NCBI GenBank assembly: GCA_003427395.1
Contig: BFEA01000520.1
Span: forward strand, 204,752 to 229,751
Reading direction: 5' to 3'
DNA from: Chara braunii
Lineage: Eukaryota > Streptophyta > Charophyceae > Charales > Characeae
Length of the DNA: 25,000 nt
Each line of letters starts with the position of its first letter. Position 1 is the first letter of the stretch. Made by a program: the position numbers and the translations under genes. Under the pieces are notes generated by a model that worked only from the letters and a program-made list of their open reading frames with translations, searched no databases and was not told the origin of the DNA. This document shows, one piece after another, positions 9,194 to 18,783 of this stretch.

Positions 9194-9301
9194 CCTTCTT
9201 CCCTCGAATACAACGTACGGTCATTATAGCTGTATTTGGGGCATCTTTCAGTCTAAATACAGCTATAATGACCGTACGTTGTATTCGGGGGAAGAAGGTA
9301 G
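9191..9301. repeat. Near-perfect inverted repeat: 47-bp arms, 17-base loop
   Basis: The left arm 9191-9237 and right arm 9255-9301 are reverse complements at 46 of 47 positions, with loop 9238-9254. The arms run from CTACCTTCTTCC to TGTATTT. It could be a fold-back (MITE-like) insertion in the LTR, a small-RNA hairpin, or an inverted duplication. No clear target-site duplication is visible. Confidence 0.93.
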
Positions 9302-9433
9302 TAGGTGGTAGCAGTAGTGTTGGGGAGAGATGGTTGGCGGAGGCCAGTGAGACTTACCTGTGGCGCCATAGCTCCAGCTCCATCTTCGAGGTACCTGCAT
9401 CGAGGCGCCAACTTCACAGGTTAGTACTGGACT

Positions 9434-9553
9434 GAGAGAGAGAGAGAGAGTTCTTCTTCTTCCTCTTCTAAGTCCACCATCTCTTCATCACCCTCTCACT
9501 ACCTGACTTCTCGGTATCAGCAGACTACGACAGAGAGAGAGAGAGAGAGAGAG
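9434..9553. repeat. Two GA microsatellites
   Basis: (GA)n runs at about 9434-9450 and 9532-9553, with TTC-rich sequence between them, inside the presumed LTR of B. Confidence 0.9.
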
Positions 9554-9795
9554 TTGTGACTTGAGACTTGACGACATTGGATCCAGACTCGACATTGGAA
9601 TTCAGACATTTTGACCAGGGACTATTTGGGCCTGTGCCGAAGACTTGGTGTTGACGACATTCCCATCTTCCCCTCTTCTTCGTCTAACCCCCCTCTTCTT
9701 CGTCTGTGTATGGTTGGGGCTGGCGCATTCTTCCTGTGTGAGCGCCAGACCCCTTCACACCATGGAGTGATGATGATGATGTATGTTCGGATCAT

Positions 9796-9808
9796 TGGTA
9801 TCTAAGTC
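9796..9808 (+). promoter_or_regulatory. Possible primer-binding site next to LTR 8627-9794
   Basis: TGGTATCTAAGTC follows the presumed LTR end after one base. The first seven bases match the plant tRNA-iMet primer site, the rest only partly. If real, the LTR upstream would be a 5' LTR of whatever lies to the right, although a polypurine tract to its left marks it as B's 3' LTR. Confidence 0.35.
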
Positions 9809-10721
9809 TTCCGCTACGCTATCTTGTACTTTGTGAAAGAGGTCGGTTCTTGTTCTGGTCTGCACCGTTACAGTATGCAACACTAGTGTAGAGGATGCTA
9901 ATTGGGTCAGGAGGACTATGTGAGAGGGGGGTGAGTTCTTTCATCTCAAGAGCCCGGCCACTCAGGTAAGTGTCGTGCCGCCAGGGTGCCCATGTGTGTG
10001 TGCATGGAATTGACTGCCTGTTGGGGTTTTCTGGGTTTTTCTTCCATCCTCCATAGTCTTGATCTTGCGTGAGGTGCGTGAACTGCTTACGCGCCTGATG
10101 AGTGAATGGATGGAGTATCTTTTGTGCCATGCTATATCTTTCTAGAATGCTTTATCTATTTCATTCTGAACAGTTGTAGTTTGTAGGTTCTTTTTGGGGC
10201 AACATTTCGTTTTTCAATTCGGTAGGGACAGAGTAGGTCTTTGTGGAACTCTTGTTGGTTGTGACCGTTTGGGACTCAGTGGGACCAGGCCCAAACAAGA
10301 AGGGCCCCTGTGGCCAAATCTGTTGACGTCAGTTACCTTGCTTTATCTGATTGGGACTCAGACTTTATGCTTTCGGACCTGGACACTCGCTGCGGAGGGG
10401 ATCTTCGCTGAGACGTTTTATCGGACTTTAATGCACGATTCGTCGTCTAACTCGAACCTTGAGCACTACTCAATTCTTTCTTGCATTACGTAGCACACTT
10501 TGAATCTGATTTGTTGTGTCTTCACGGAGCTGAGTACGGCTAGGCTTGAGAGGACCTCATAAGTAGTCGGTCCAGACTGTGTGGCTGGATCAGATCTCTT
10601 TGAGCTTTATTTCTTTCGTTGTTTTGACTGCTCTCCAGTCCAAATGAATTGTCGCTCCAGCTAGGAGTTCTACCTTCTCTTCTAATTGATTTCAAGCTGC
10701 TTCTTTCATTGGGTTCGTTAA
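9809..10721 (+). other. Gene-free stretch before element C
   Basis: About 0.9 kb with no convincing coding frame, LTR match or RNA gene. It may be the leader of element C, since gag of C starts at 10722 and no other LTR edge is visible. TCTCTTTGAGC and TTTATTTCTTTCG near 10600 are pyrimidine-rich but not diagnostic. Confidence 0.4.
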
Positions 10722-12507
10722 ATGCCTGCGTCTACACGATCGCAAACGAGAGAAAGAGAGAGAAGAGAGAAGCTTCTGAGTGTTGCTCTTGAGGGAGTGA
10801 GGACAGGGAAGAGGAGTGTTCGTCCCAGAAGTGTGAGGAAGTACGGACCCTCTTGAGAGACTTATTGACACCCTCATCCTCCATCATGGCATCTGCGGCA
10901 GAATGGAAGCTGCAAATGGACGTTGCCCTTGAGGCAGAAAAAGCGCAGTACCTATTCTTCTATGAGAAAGCATTGAAGAGGGAAGAGGAAGAGAGGGAGA
11001 AGGAGAGGGAAGACAAAGTAAAGGCTCATGAAGTCGTCTTCAGTACCGTGCCCGCCTTAACTGATGCTGAGGTGGAAGAGAAGATTGTCCCACTCCTCAG
11101 GGCCTTAGTAGAAGTTCGGGCCGTTGAAGACCATACTGGCCAACTCGCAAAGGTGTTCGACGAACTCAAGAAGTCGTGAGAGGATATGGCCCGGATGGCG
11201 TACCAGCACCGTGACCAGCTGCAACAGTTTTCTAACTTGAAGCCGGCCCAAAATGTCCTTCCGCCTGCTTACCCTGCTTCTAGTGCTGCGTGTCAGTCCG
11301 TTCTTGCCCCTCTAACCGTGTCTTCTTCTTCTTCTTCCTCTTCTTTGAGTGTGGCCAACAGCCTAACCGGACCTGTTGCAGGTCCAGACCCCGCTGTTGC
11401 TGCTGCTGCTGCTGCAGCGACAAGTGGCAGCGCAGGGCATTCAGTACTGTTGCAGCCCCAAATCCGGACCCAGCAACTGCTGGTCCTAGCTACAGCCTTC
11501 CTTACATGGATGGAAAGGCGACACAAATTCCGTCTAAATACGACGGAAAGGACAACATTGAATCCTGGATCAGCTCTATGCGATCCTACTTTGATGTGTT
11601 GAGGACACTCTCGGTTACTCAGTCGTCTGTCCTAGGGACCAATGTGAAACCCGCCGTAAGGGGTTTCTTAGAAACCCAAGTTGTGCAAGCAGGCTATAAA
11701 AGAATAAACCTGAACAAATGGCTGAAGGCCACGCTTGTAGCCACACTCGAGGAACTCTTGATCAAACAGTATGCTGATCCACATGCTGCAGCCAAAGTTA
11801 GACTTAAGCGTGACAAGCTCAAGCACAGCAAGTAGACCGGCACCATGCATAGTCTGCAGCAGTACGTCAGTAAACTTTTTGCTACTCCTGATTTGGAGAT
11901 GACTGCGCAGTCTTGCTTGGATGTGATTAAAGGTACGCTCCCCTCTACTATAACACATCGCCTGGGGCTCGGACTCATAGCGTACATAGATTGGCTTACC
12001 CTCATGCGGGACTTAGTCAAGCTGGAGGCATAAGACCTCCCGGGTGGATCGAGTGGCAAAAAGGCCACCGGATGCAAACGGTTCCCAGGCGACAACCGTT
12101 TTTCAGCCCATGATCTACTTAAAGATGACGAGGAGACCTTCGCAGAGGATCCTTCTCTTGATGACGATCAAGAGCAAGGTTGCGAAGCATCTTCCTCTTC
12201 GTCAACTCATGAGTCTGAGTATGTAAATGATGAACAATCCATGAATGCCTTCAAGAAGACTGCCTTCAAAAGTAAGGGACCCAGGACCACAACGAAGAAC
12301 AACACTAACACCATTCTTCTTCCCAAGGGAGCGAAGATTCCACCCAAACCGGAAGATCCTACCACCAAACCATGGGTAGATCTCCGGATAAGTGAAAGTG
12401 AGTGGAAACACAGGGTGAAGAAAGGGGTTCGCCTGCATTGCACCAAACCGGGACACTCAGTCCAACATTGTTTCAGATTGCAGCAAGGAAACCAGCAACG
12501 AGGGTAG
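10722..12507 (+). pseudogene. gag: Element C gag with degenerate zinc knuckle
   Basis: The ATG at 10722 opens MPASTRSQTRERERREKLL and closes after 44 codons; coding continues in another frame from about 10853 (MASAAEWKLQMDVALEAEKA, then a Glu/Arg-rich coiled-coil). In-frame stops lie at 11177-11179 (TGA), 11833-11835 (TAG), 12031-12033 (TAA) and 12505-12507 (TAG), and a frameshift near 11440-11470 crosses a poly-Ser/poly-Ala stretch. The capsid region includes KYDGKDNIESWISSMRSYF and MHSLQQYVSKLF. The nucleocapsid knuckle RLHCTKPGHSVQHC keeps C, H and C but has Arg where the first Cys of CX2CX4HX4C should be. Confidence 0.78.
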
Positions 12508-13258
12508 AGACATCATCAGGCTGAACATGTAAGTACAATTCCTTCATTGGATTCTGATCCCACTCAGCAAACCTCTCCTGAGACCCCATCTGATGCTGAT
12601 TCCAAGGCAGAGAAAATACACATCCTATACAAGGAGCCTTGGGTGGAGTCGGAAGAAATTGACTTCCATGCTCTGTTGACGCGTTGGGCTCATATGAAGC
12701 AAGAACACGCATAAGGGAGAACGAAGTTGATCTTCTTCAAACTCTACATTAATGGTCGTTACATTCGTGCGTTGGCTGATTGTGGTGCAACCGCCAACTA
12801 CTTCTCACTGCACGACATTCGTAAGGCACGCTTGGGGATAAAGCAAATGACCTTGCAGAATCCTTGTCGGACCCAAGTGGGCAACCAAGAGGTTGTCACC
12901 TCTACACATGCAGTCAAAAGGTGTGCGCACTACCTTTGACGCAGACCGCACAATCACGCATGAACTGAACTTCTATGTCCTTGATCAGTGCCCCTTCCAC
13001 GCGGTTATTGGCTTGGGCTGGTTGCAAGCCCAATGTGAAAGAACCACGTGGAAGGACTCACAGTTCATGGTCAAAGATGCCATGGGAATCGAGAGTCCAG
13101 TCCTCTTGGATGAGCCGCGCGAGCCCCAAGTAACTTTTCTCAATGCAGTGCAGTTATGCAAAAAGTGGCGCAGGCGCAAAGTTGATGAGCAAATGTACAT
13201 AGCCTTTGTTAGGCCTGCTCATGTGCCTTCTAACTTTGCATGTTGTTTCTACCTCTAA
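12508..13258 (+). pseudogene. pr: Element C gag-pol linker and aspartic protease, broken
   Basis: After the gag stop the frame stays open through an acidic linker to TAA at 12712-12714, then gives the protease N-half: LYINGRYIRALADCGATAN, in which DCGAT is a retropepsin active-site loop with Cys in place of the usual Ser/Thr. A frameshift near 12900-12940 moves coding to the frame with ELNFYVLDQCPFHAVIGLGW, the conserved C-terminal protease strand. Function is processing of the polyprotein; this copy could not make one continuous chain. Confidence 0.75.
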
Positions 13259-14074
13259 TGCAACTACTTCTACCTATACTAAATCTAGTTCTAGTCCAAA
13301 CAACTCTGCTTCCAATTCTGTTGTTTTGGCTGCACCTATGCAATCCGGTATGCTTGCACCTGAAAGTGATGATCCACCTCCGGAAGTACCATAGAAAATT
13401 CGCAACCTTCTCAACCGATTCCCTGAAGTCTTGGCCGAACCGCATGGAGTTCCTGTGCGTCCAGTTTGACACAAAATCGAGTTGATAGAAGGTAGCACTC
13501 CTCCAAAAGGTTATGTCTATCGAATGGGCTCAGGCGAATTGGAAGAGTTGCGTAGACAAATTGATTACATGATTGGGAAAGGATGGATCAAGCCAAGTGA
13601 ATCCGAGTTCGGTGCACCGGCTGTGTTTGTCCCAAAGAAAGGAGGCAAACTACGGATGTGTATTGACTACCGCAAACTGAATAGAATAACAAGAAAGAAT
13701 GCATATCCTTTGCCACGTATTGATAATCTGCTTGATGTTACAGGTGGATGCAACATCTTCAACAAGATCGATCTCAAGTTTGGCTACCACCAGATTGAAG
13801 TCGATCCGGCAGACCAGCATAAAACTGCATTCAAAACTCGTGATAGGCTGTACGAGTTTACCGTCATGCCCTTCGCCTCACGAATGCACCAGCCACCTTC
13901 CAAAGTTTCATGGACAAGGTGTTTCGCAATCAGATCAATCGATTTGTTGTTGTTTATTTGGACAACATACTAATCTTCAACAAGTCGATGGAGGAGCACA
14001 TGAGACACCTTGAGGAAGTGTTGCAGATCCTCAAGGATGCGCAACTCCACTCAACTTGGAGAAATCTGAGTTAA
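13206..14074 (+). pseudogene. rt: Element C reverse transcriptase, YLDN active site
   Basis: A Ser/Asn-rich linker leads to RT after in-frame TAG (13392-13394) and TGA (about 13470). The frame from 13482 shows GYVYRMGSGELEELRRQI, FVPKKGGKLRMCIDYRKLN, motif A NKIDLKFGYHQI and DQHKTAFKTR. After MPF a frameshift near 13875 moves coding to the frame with FVVVYLDNILIF, where the second catalytic Asp is Asn (13964-13966). TAA at 14072-14074 closes that frame and coding resumes in the next one. RT copies element RNA into DNA; loss of the Asp pair and the breaks make this copy inactive. Confidence 0.85.
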
Positions 14075-14760
14075 GGAGGGACATCGTCATCTACCTTGGA
14101 TGTTGGTTGTCTGCTGCAGGCCTAGAGCCCGAGGCAACCAAAGTTGAGGTCATCCGCAACTGGCCTCAACCGGCCAATGTCCGCGAGTTGCGTTCTTTTC
14201 TTGGTGTTGCGTCATACTACCGTAAGTTTGTCCCCAAATTCTCTATCATCGCCCGTTCGCTGTCCAAGTTGACAAGTAAGAATGTGTCTTACACCTGGGA
14301 TGGGGAATGCACAACAACCTTCCAAGCGTTGAAGGAGGCTTTGGTGAGTCATCCGGTGCTCCGCATTGCAGATCCCAAACTTACATTCGTAGTAACTACG
14401 GATGCAAGCTTGTATGAGATTGGTGCAGTGCTGCAGCAAGATGACGGTGATGGTTTACGTCCGCTTGAATATTACAGCAAATGCATGCCCAGTCACAAGG
14501 TAGCTGCCTCCACTTACATGCGAAAACTATACACCTTGAGAGACACTAGATCATTGGAAACACTACCTCTTGGGTCGTCATTTCAAAGTGTTCTAAGATC
14601 ACGAGACTTTGAAACGGATTCAGACACAGATTAATCCATCAACCACATTGACCCGCTGGCTGCATGAGATTGATGTGTATGATTTTGAAAGCACAAGAAA
14701 GGTTGTTACAATCGCGTTGCGGATGCTTTGTCTCGCCATCCTGAGTACATGACTTGCCTT
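14056..14760 (+). pseudogene. rh: Element C connection and RNase H domain, frameshifted
   Basis: The frame 14056-14634 gives the connection motif FLGVASYYRKFVPKFS and RNase H strand 1 with catalytic Asp (FVVTTDASLYEIGAVLQQDD), then RPLEYYSKCMP. A frameshift near 14540-14560 breaks the YELYAL helix region; the remaining HETL-type segment is read in another frame, and VADALSRHPEYM appears at about 14717, the usual end of RNase H in Ty3/gypsy elements. Confidence 0.82.
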
Positions 14761-16193
14761 GTGGGTTCCTATGATCTCCGTACGAATTTGAAGGAGGAAC
14801 TCATTGAGCACACTACCAAGGACGTGGAACTCAGTCCCATCCTTGAGCAGATTCGGTCTGACCCTAGCAGTCAGCCTGATTTCCATAAATGTAAGGGCTT
14901 ACTTTTCCAACGTTACGGGAAGCACGACCGACTGTGTGTACCCAACCATGAGCCGATCCTTACTCACTTCTTGGACTTGGCTCATGGCCGGAGTGGACAC
15001 TTCGGCTTTGAGAAAACATACGGAAGTCTGCTGCAAAAAATTGTATGGCCTGGAATGAAAGGAATGGCACGGAAGTTTGTGGCTAAGTGTGAAGTCTGTC
15101 AACACATCAAACTGTACCGGCAAAAGCCCTATGGGCTGCTGCATCCTCTTCTTATTCCTGATGGCCCGCGTGAGTCTCTTTCCATCGACTTCACGAACAT
15201 GGGGAAGAAGAGTAGGAATGAATATTCGCAAGTAATGGTGATCGTTGACCGCTTTTCAAAATTTATGAATCTGATTCCATTACCACCTCACGCCCCAACT
15301 GACCTTGTGATCAAAGAGTTTCATAAGAAGTACATTCTGCAGTTTGGGCCCCCGAAAACTCTCGTGACCGGGACAATAGGTTCATAAGTGCAGATTGGAA
15401 GGACTTGACCTCCCAGATCTATGACATCAAACTCAAGATGACATCTGGTCGACATCCCGACGTCAATGGGCTGGCCGAGGAGATCAACCAGACTGTGATC
15501 CAACTTCTCCGAGCTCTAGTTGTGCCTGATTAGAACTCTTGGGATGAGGAGTCGCCGATTGTGCAGGGGTTGTACAACAACTCCATACACTCCTCCACCG
15601 AGATGACACCTAACCTGTTGCACCTGGGTTGGAAAATTCGCAATCCTCTATCCTATCTGTTTCCTGAACAGCCACCTCTCCTGACACCTGGCCAGCCAGG
15701 CTACAACGCTAAGTTTGATCGTTTACTCAAAGTTGTTGTCGCAACTATGGAAAGGCGACGCAATGCCATAATTAAGCATGCAAACAAAAAGCGCCAGCCT
15801 GACCCTTTCACGGTGGGAAGTTATGTTTGGGTTAAGATGTCTGAGTTTTCTGAAGAAGAAGGTGTATCACGGAAGCTTCTTCCTCAGTACTACGGTCCGT
15901 GGAAGGTGTTGAACCGAGTAGGGAATGATTCATTTGGTCCTTCTTACACGATCGACGTGCCTCCTCATCTGCGCACGTACCCAGTCTTTCATGCATCAAA
16001 GTTGTTTCCGTATGAACCACCCGAAACTTTTCCGTATTGAGAATCAATGGTTCCTTGTGCAATCAAGGGCGGTCATGAGATTGACAGAATTGTCGAGCAA
16101 AGTGGGAAGGGGAGAAACAGACAATACAAAGTCCACTTCCTATATCATCCATTGAATGACTTTTACTGGATTGCTAAGAAAGATTTGTTGTAG
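14728..16193 (+). pseudogene. int: Element C integrase with chromodomain-like tail
   Basis: The frame 14728-15387 holds the HHCC domain (HGRSGHFGFEKTYG, CEVCQHIK) and the first catalytic Asp (LSIDFTNMG), then VMVIVDRFSKF. A small deletion around the second Asp (near 15365) shifts the frame; TSGRHPDVNG in the next frame precedes the Glu region, and an in-frame TAG lies near 15532. The frame from 15561 carries LYNNSIHSSTEMTPNLLHLG, the SYVWVKMSEFSEEEGVSRKL strand and TYPVFHASKLFPYE. After TGA at 16038-16040 the frame continues to TAG at 16191-16193 with EIDRIVEQSG, RQYKVHFLYHPLND and YWIAKKDLL, which fits a chromodomain-like module. Confidence 0.83.
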
Positions 16194-16361
16194 AGTGCCC
16201 CATGAGTCGTCAATACATACGAACGATTGATTAGTTCCGAGCCTAAATTCATTGCTACCCTCACTCCTACGGAACATACCCGATCTCTCTTTGCTATTAT
16301 GCTTATGATGCATTACGCAAGGACTCTGATTGAGTTACTCGCTCTAAGGGACCTCGCTCTT

Positions 16362-16370
16362 GAGGGGGGG
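16362..16370 (+). promoter_or_regulatory. Polypurine tract of element C
   Basis: GAGGGGGGG followed by TAAG lies after the pol region of C, where a 3' LTR should begin. The next base (16375) is instead the end of the LTR of D. Confidence 0.6.
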
Positions 16371-16994
16371 TAAGTGTAAGGAAAATAAGCAACAGCGAGA
16401 TGACAACATCCAGATTACACCATCACATTGAAAGCCAGATAGTCACACTGTGTCCAGAGAGCAGCATTGCACCAATAATACACCAATGGAGGTTCGTAGT
16501 ACTGAAAGCCAATGTCAAGGAGAGCTTCTCTCTCTCCGTACACAACACAAGAGTTCAGTCCCTTCACACTCCTACTTGGCGCTCAGCGCCCAGCCTACTC
16601 CTACACAGNTGCGATCAGCCTACTAATAGACAATGCAACTGTTGACATCAGCGGCAACCCGAAGTACTTGAAGATGTCNCCCAAATGCAGACCATCGCCA
16701 ATACAAGGTATGTGCCCTCACATCATCATCATCATCATCCTTCGCCCTTCCCTGACTTTACACCCACGTCTTCCTCCCTTACACTCGAAGACCACCCCTG
16801 CACCTCACTGTACATCCAAGCCCAGCCCGCTATGAAGGCTGGCTATGGCGCTGCCCTCAGCAGCGCCCTGCTTCACCACACAACCGCACGTGCGCAACCT
16901 CTTGCTCCCAATGCCAGCAGCCAGCCCGCGAGCTATCGCTCCAGCAGCGCTGCCGCCAGCCAGCAAGTGACCGAATGAGGCTGCCAGGGGAGAA

Positions 16995-17015
16995 CTCTTT
17001 CCTTTATGGAAAGAG
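16995..17015. other. LTR hairpin with 5-base loop (D copy)
   Basis: CTCTTTCC, loop TTTAT, GGAAAGAG: a perfect 8-bp stem. Compared with the A copy (3842-3860), three stem positions differ and all three partners differ with them, so pairing is kept. Confidence 0.62.
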
Positions 17016-17056
17016 CTGGCCTACTCACGCAGCCTGGCTGCACTGGCCTGGTCTCA

Positions 17057-17069
17057 GAATCTTCCGGAA
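17057..17069. promoter_or_regulatory. Heat-shock element in LTR D
   Basis: GAAtcTTCcgGAA gives three alternating heat-shock units with exact spacing, the minimal trimeric site. It lies about 315 bp into the LTR and about 42 bp before the 16995-17015 hairpin, as in element A. Confidence 0.6.
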
Positions 17070-17306
17070 GGCCCTAGGATGCTACCCTTGTTCTGCAGCT
17101 ACTGGGCCTCGTTCAGTTGGGCCTCCCAACTGTTAGTGTATGAGGCTGCGATTCACGCCCAGGGCCTGCATTTTCTGGAAAGGCCCGGTAGGCCGTGGAA
17201 ATGTCTTTGTTGCTCGGCCTCTATTTCTTTCAACCAACTGGCACGTTGCAACTGCCTGGACCCCAAATATGAAATTGACAGTCAAAGGCCTCTTTTGATA
17301 AATTAA

Positions 17307-17330
17307 GCCCGCCTTCACTTAGGGTGGGCA
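17307..17330. other. Conserved GC-rich hairpin near the start of LTR D
   Basis: GCCCGCC and GGGTGGGC flank TTCACTTA. One base differs from the A copy, and pairing is kept with one wobble. It is about 53 bp inside the LTR in element orientation. Confidence 0.6.
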
Positions 17331-17384
17331 CCACTGCAACCGGGGCCCCTTAGGCCTGCCGAGGACTCAGATCCTCGGATTCCA

Positions 17385-17394
17385 TCCTCCTTTA
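17385..17394 (-). promoter_or_regulatory. Polypurine tract of element D
   Basis: The minus strand reads TAAAGGAGGA directly before the TGG that starts the 3' LTR, 24 bases after the stop of the integrase frame. Confidence 0.65.
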
Positions 17395-17418
17395 GTTCGT
17401 TAGTCCTCTGAGAAGTCT

Positions 17419-18783
17419 CTATTCTGCAGGCATCTTTCCTTTCCGTTCTCTTTCATAGCCTGCGATCACTTGAGGTGTTGTTCTCAGGAGTTCTTCTTGT
17501 GTGAACCAGCGATCTTCCTTGGGATCGAGATGATGTATGAAGCTCACACGATACTGCATTCTCGGTTTAGGAGGGTGCCCTCTGCCTGATGATCGAGGAA
17601 CAGGCATCACTCGGTGCTCCCCGATCTGGTCGATGTCCACCTCGCCATCCATGGTTGGGGGCAGCATTGATCTTCTTGAAGGGAACTGCTCTGAAGCAGC
17701 GAAAGGTGCTAACTTGGAAGCATGAAAAACAGGGTATGTACGTAAGTGGGCAGGAAAATGAATCACGTATGAAGGCCCATCAGGTTGATCCCCTACAATG
17801 TCTAAGATCTCCCAGAGACCAAAGTATTGTGGCATCAGTTTTCGTGATATCCCCATCTCCTGACCTAGTTCAGATGACTTTACCCAGACTCTATCACCTA
17901 CCTGAAAGTTAGAGGGCTGTCTATGTTTATTCTCAGATGCGATCATAGAATCCTGAGATTTCCTAATATGTTCAACGGCCTGCTGCAGCATCTGTTCATA
18001 TTTGACAGCAAAGTCTATGCTGCCAGGTGCTGCAGTGGGTTGTCTTTCTGGTAGCAGAAAGTCAAGTGCNGTTCTGGGCTTCCAACCAAGATGTAANTGG
18101 TTGGGAGTCATACCGGTAGTACTGTGCACAACATTGTTGTACAGGCTGGCGACGAGAGGTAACTTCTCGTCCCAGTCATCCTGAGTTGGCTTAATATAAT
18201 GCCGAAGCAGGTGCTGTACTACGCCGTTCATCTGTTCTGATTGGCCATTTGACTCAGGGTGATTCCCTGAGGTCATTTGGAGTTTTGTGCCCATCTGTTC
18301 AACAGTCGACTGCCACTGTTCACTTGTGAATCTCACATCCCTATCACTAACGATAGACGCAGACAAATCGAAATCACGTACCCAATTATCCATAAACAGT
18401 TTGATGACGTAGTCAATTTTAGCCGTTTTTGGCATAGCGATCAGTCTTGCATACTTAGTAAAGCGGTCCACTATTACGAAGATGTGCCTCTTGCCAGACT
18501 TACCGGTCACAAGAGTATCCATGAAGTCCATGGACACACTCTAATCAGGTCCTTCAGGAATCGGCAAGGGCTTGATGAGCCCAAGCGGTGCCTGAGTCCT
18601 AGGTTTGTCCCTTTGGCAAACCTGGCAGGTTACAACATACCTTTTCGCATCTTGCATCATAGTGGGCCACCAGAACTTCCGTAGTAGGTTAGCTGAAGTC
18701 TTTTTGTTGCCAAAATGACCAGTTGCATCATGACATTCTCCTAAAAATAAACTACGCAAAGACTCACTACTGGGAACACTCAA
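17419..18783 (-). pseudogene. int: Element D integrase with chromodomain-like tail, one TAG stop
   Basis: The part from 18783 holds the zinc domain (HDATGHFGNKKT, then CQVCQRDK) and ends at an in-frame TAG (18538-18540). The frame then continues to 17419 as an open stretch of 372 codons with the catalytic core: Asp4 in SMDFMD, Asp65 in VSDRDVRF and Glu101 in ESNGQSEQM, which is exact DD35E spacing. HSTTGMTP and DRVWVKSSELG follow, then TYPVFHASKLAPF. The tail has DIDQIGEHRV, MQYRVSFIHHLDPKEDRW and FTQEELL, a chromodomain-like module thought in chromoviruses to steer insertion to marked chromatin. Two N bases lie at about 18070 and 18097. Confidence 0.85.

Larger units (their letters stand above)
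4703..9794 (+). mobile_element. Element B: defective Ty3/gypsy chromovirus-like element
   Basis: In order: short leader with repeats, gag with several frameshifts, an internal deletion fusing gag to the tail of RT, RNase H, integrase, chromodomain-like tail, polypurine tract and 3' LTR. No convincing 5' LTR is present; only about 350 bp separate it from the LTR of A. It cannot encode its own RT because the catalytic palm is missing. Confidence 0.8.
8627..9794 (+). repeat. 3' LTR of element B (1168 bp, right end inferred)
   Basis: It begins TGTGGCATAC right after the polypurine tract. The right end is placed at TCGGATCA because TTGGTATC, a primer-site-like sequence, follows one base later. 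No second copy is in the window, so the right boundary is inference. It contains a GGGCC hairpin array at its start, a duplicated 28-mer, a 111-bp inverted repeat and two GA microsatellites. No coding frame of note. Confidence 0.6.
10722..16374 (+). mobile_element. Element C: decayed full-coding-length Ty3/gypsy chromovirus-like element
   Basis: Gag, protease, RT, RNase H, integrase and a chromodomain-like tail occur in canonical Ty3/gypsy order over about 5.5 kb, ending in a G-rich polypurine tract. Each part is broken by stops or frameshifts, and the RT active site is YLDN. The protein sequences differ clearly from both B and D, so this is a third family. Neither LTR could be assigned with confidence. 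Confidence 0.82.
16375..17384 (-). repeat. 3' LTR of element D (1010 bp)
   Basis: On the minus strand it begins TGGAATCC right after the tract TAAAGGAGGA and ends CCTTACA at 16375. It aligns in the same orientation with the 5' LTR of A (3274-4352), which has a primer site fixing its direction. D lies immediately to the right on the minus strand, so this is its 3' LTR. Two N bases lie in it (about 16609 and 16678). An alternative is that it is a plus-strand LTR of C, but A's primer site argues against that. Confidence 0.75.

Noticed and set aside
9181-9301. The fold-back as a transcription terminator or tRNA-like gene
   Set aside because: The context is eukaryotic and inside an LTR; there is no T-run after the stem and no cloverleaf or A/B box pattern.
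16727-16741. ATC repeat that reads as a His run in one plus-strand frame
   Set aside because: It is a short trinucleotide microsatellite in the LTR of D, not a coding feature.
16375-17384. Reading this LTR as the plus-strand 3' LTR of element C
   Set aside because: It aligns in the same orientation with LTR 3274-4352, whose adjacent primer-binding site is on the minus strand, and D carries its own polypurine tract at the right edge. Left as an alternative only.
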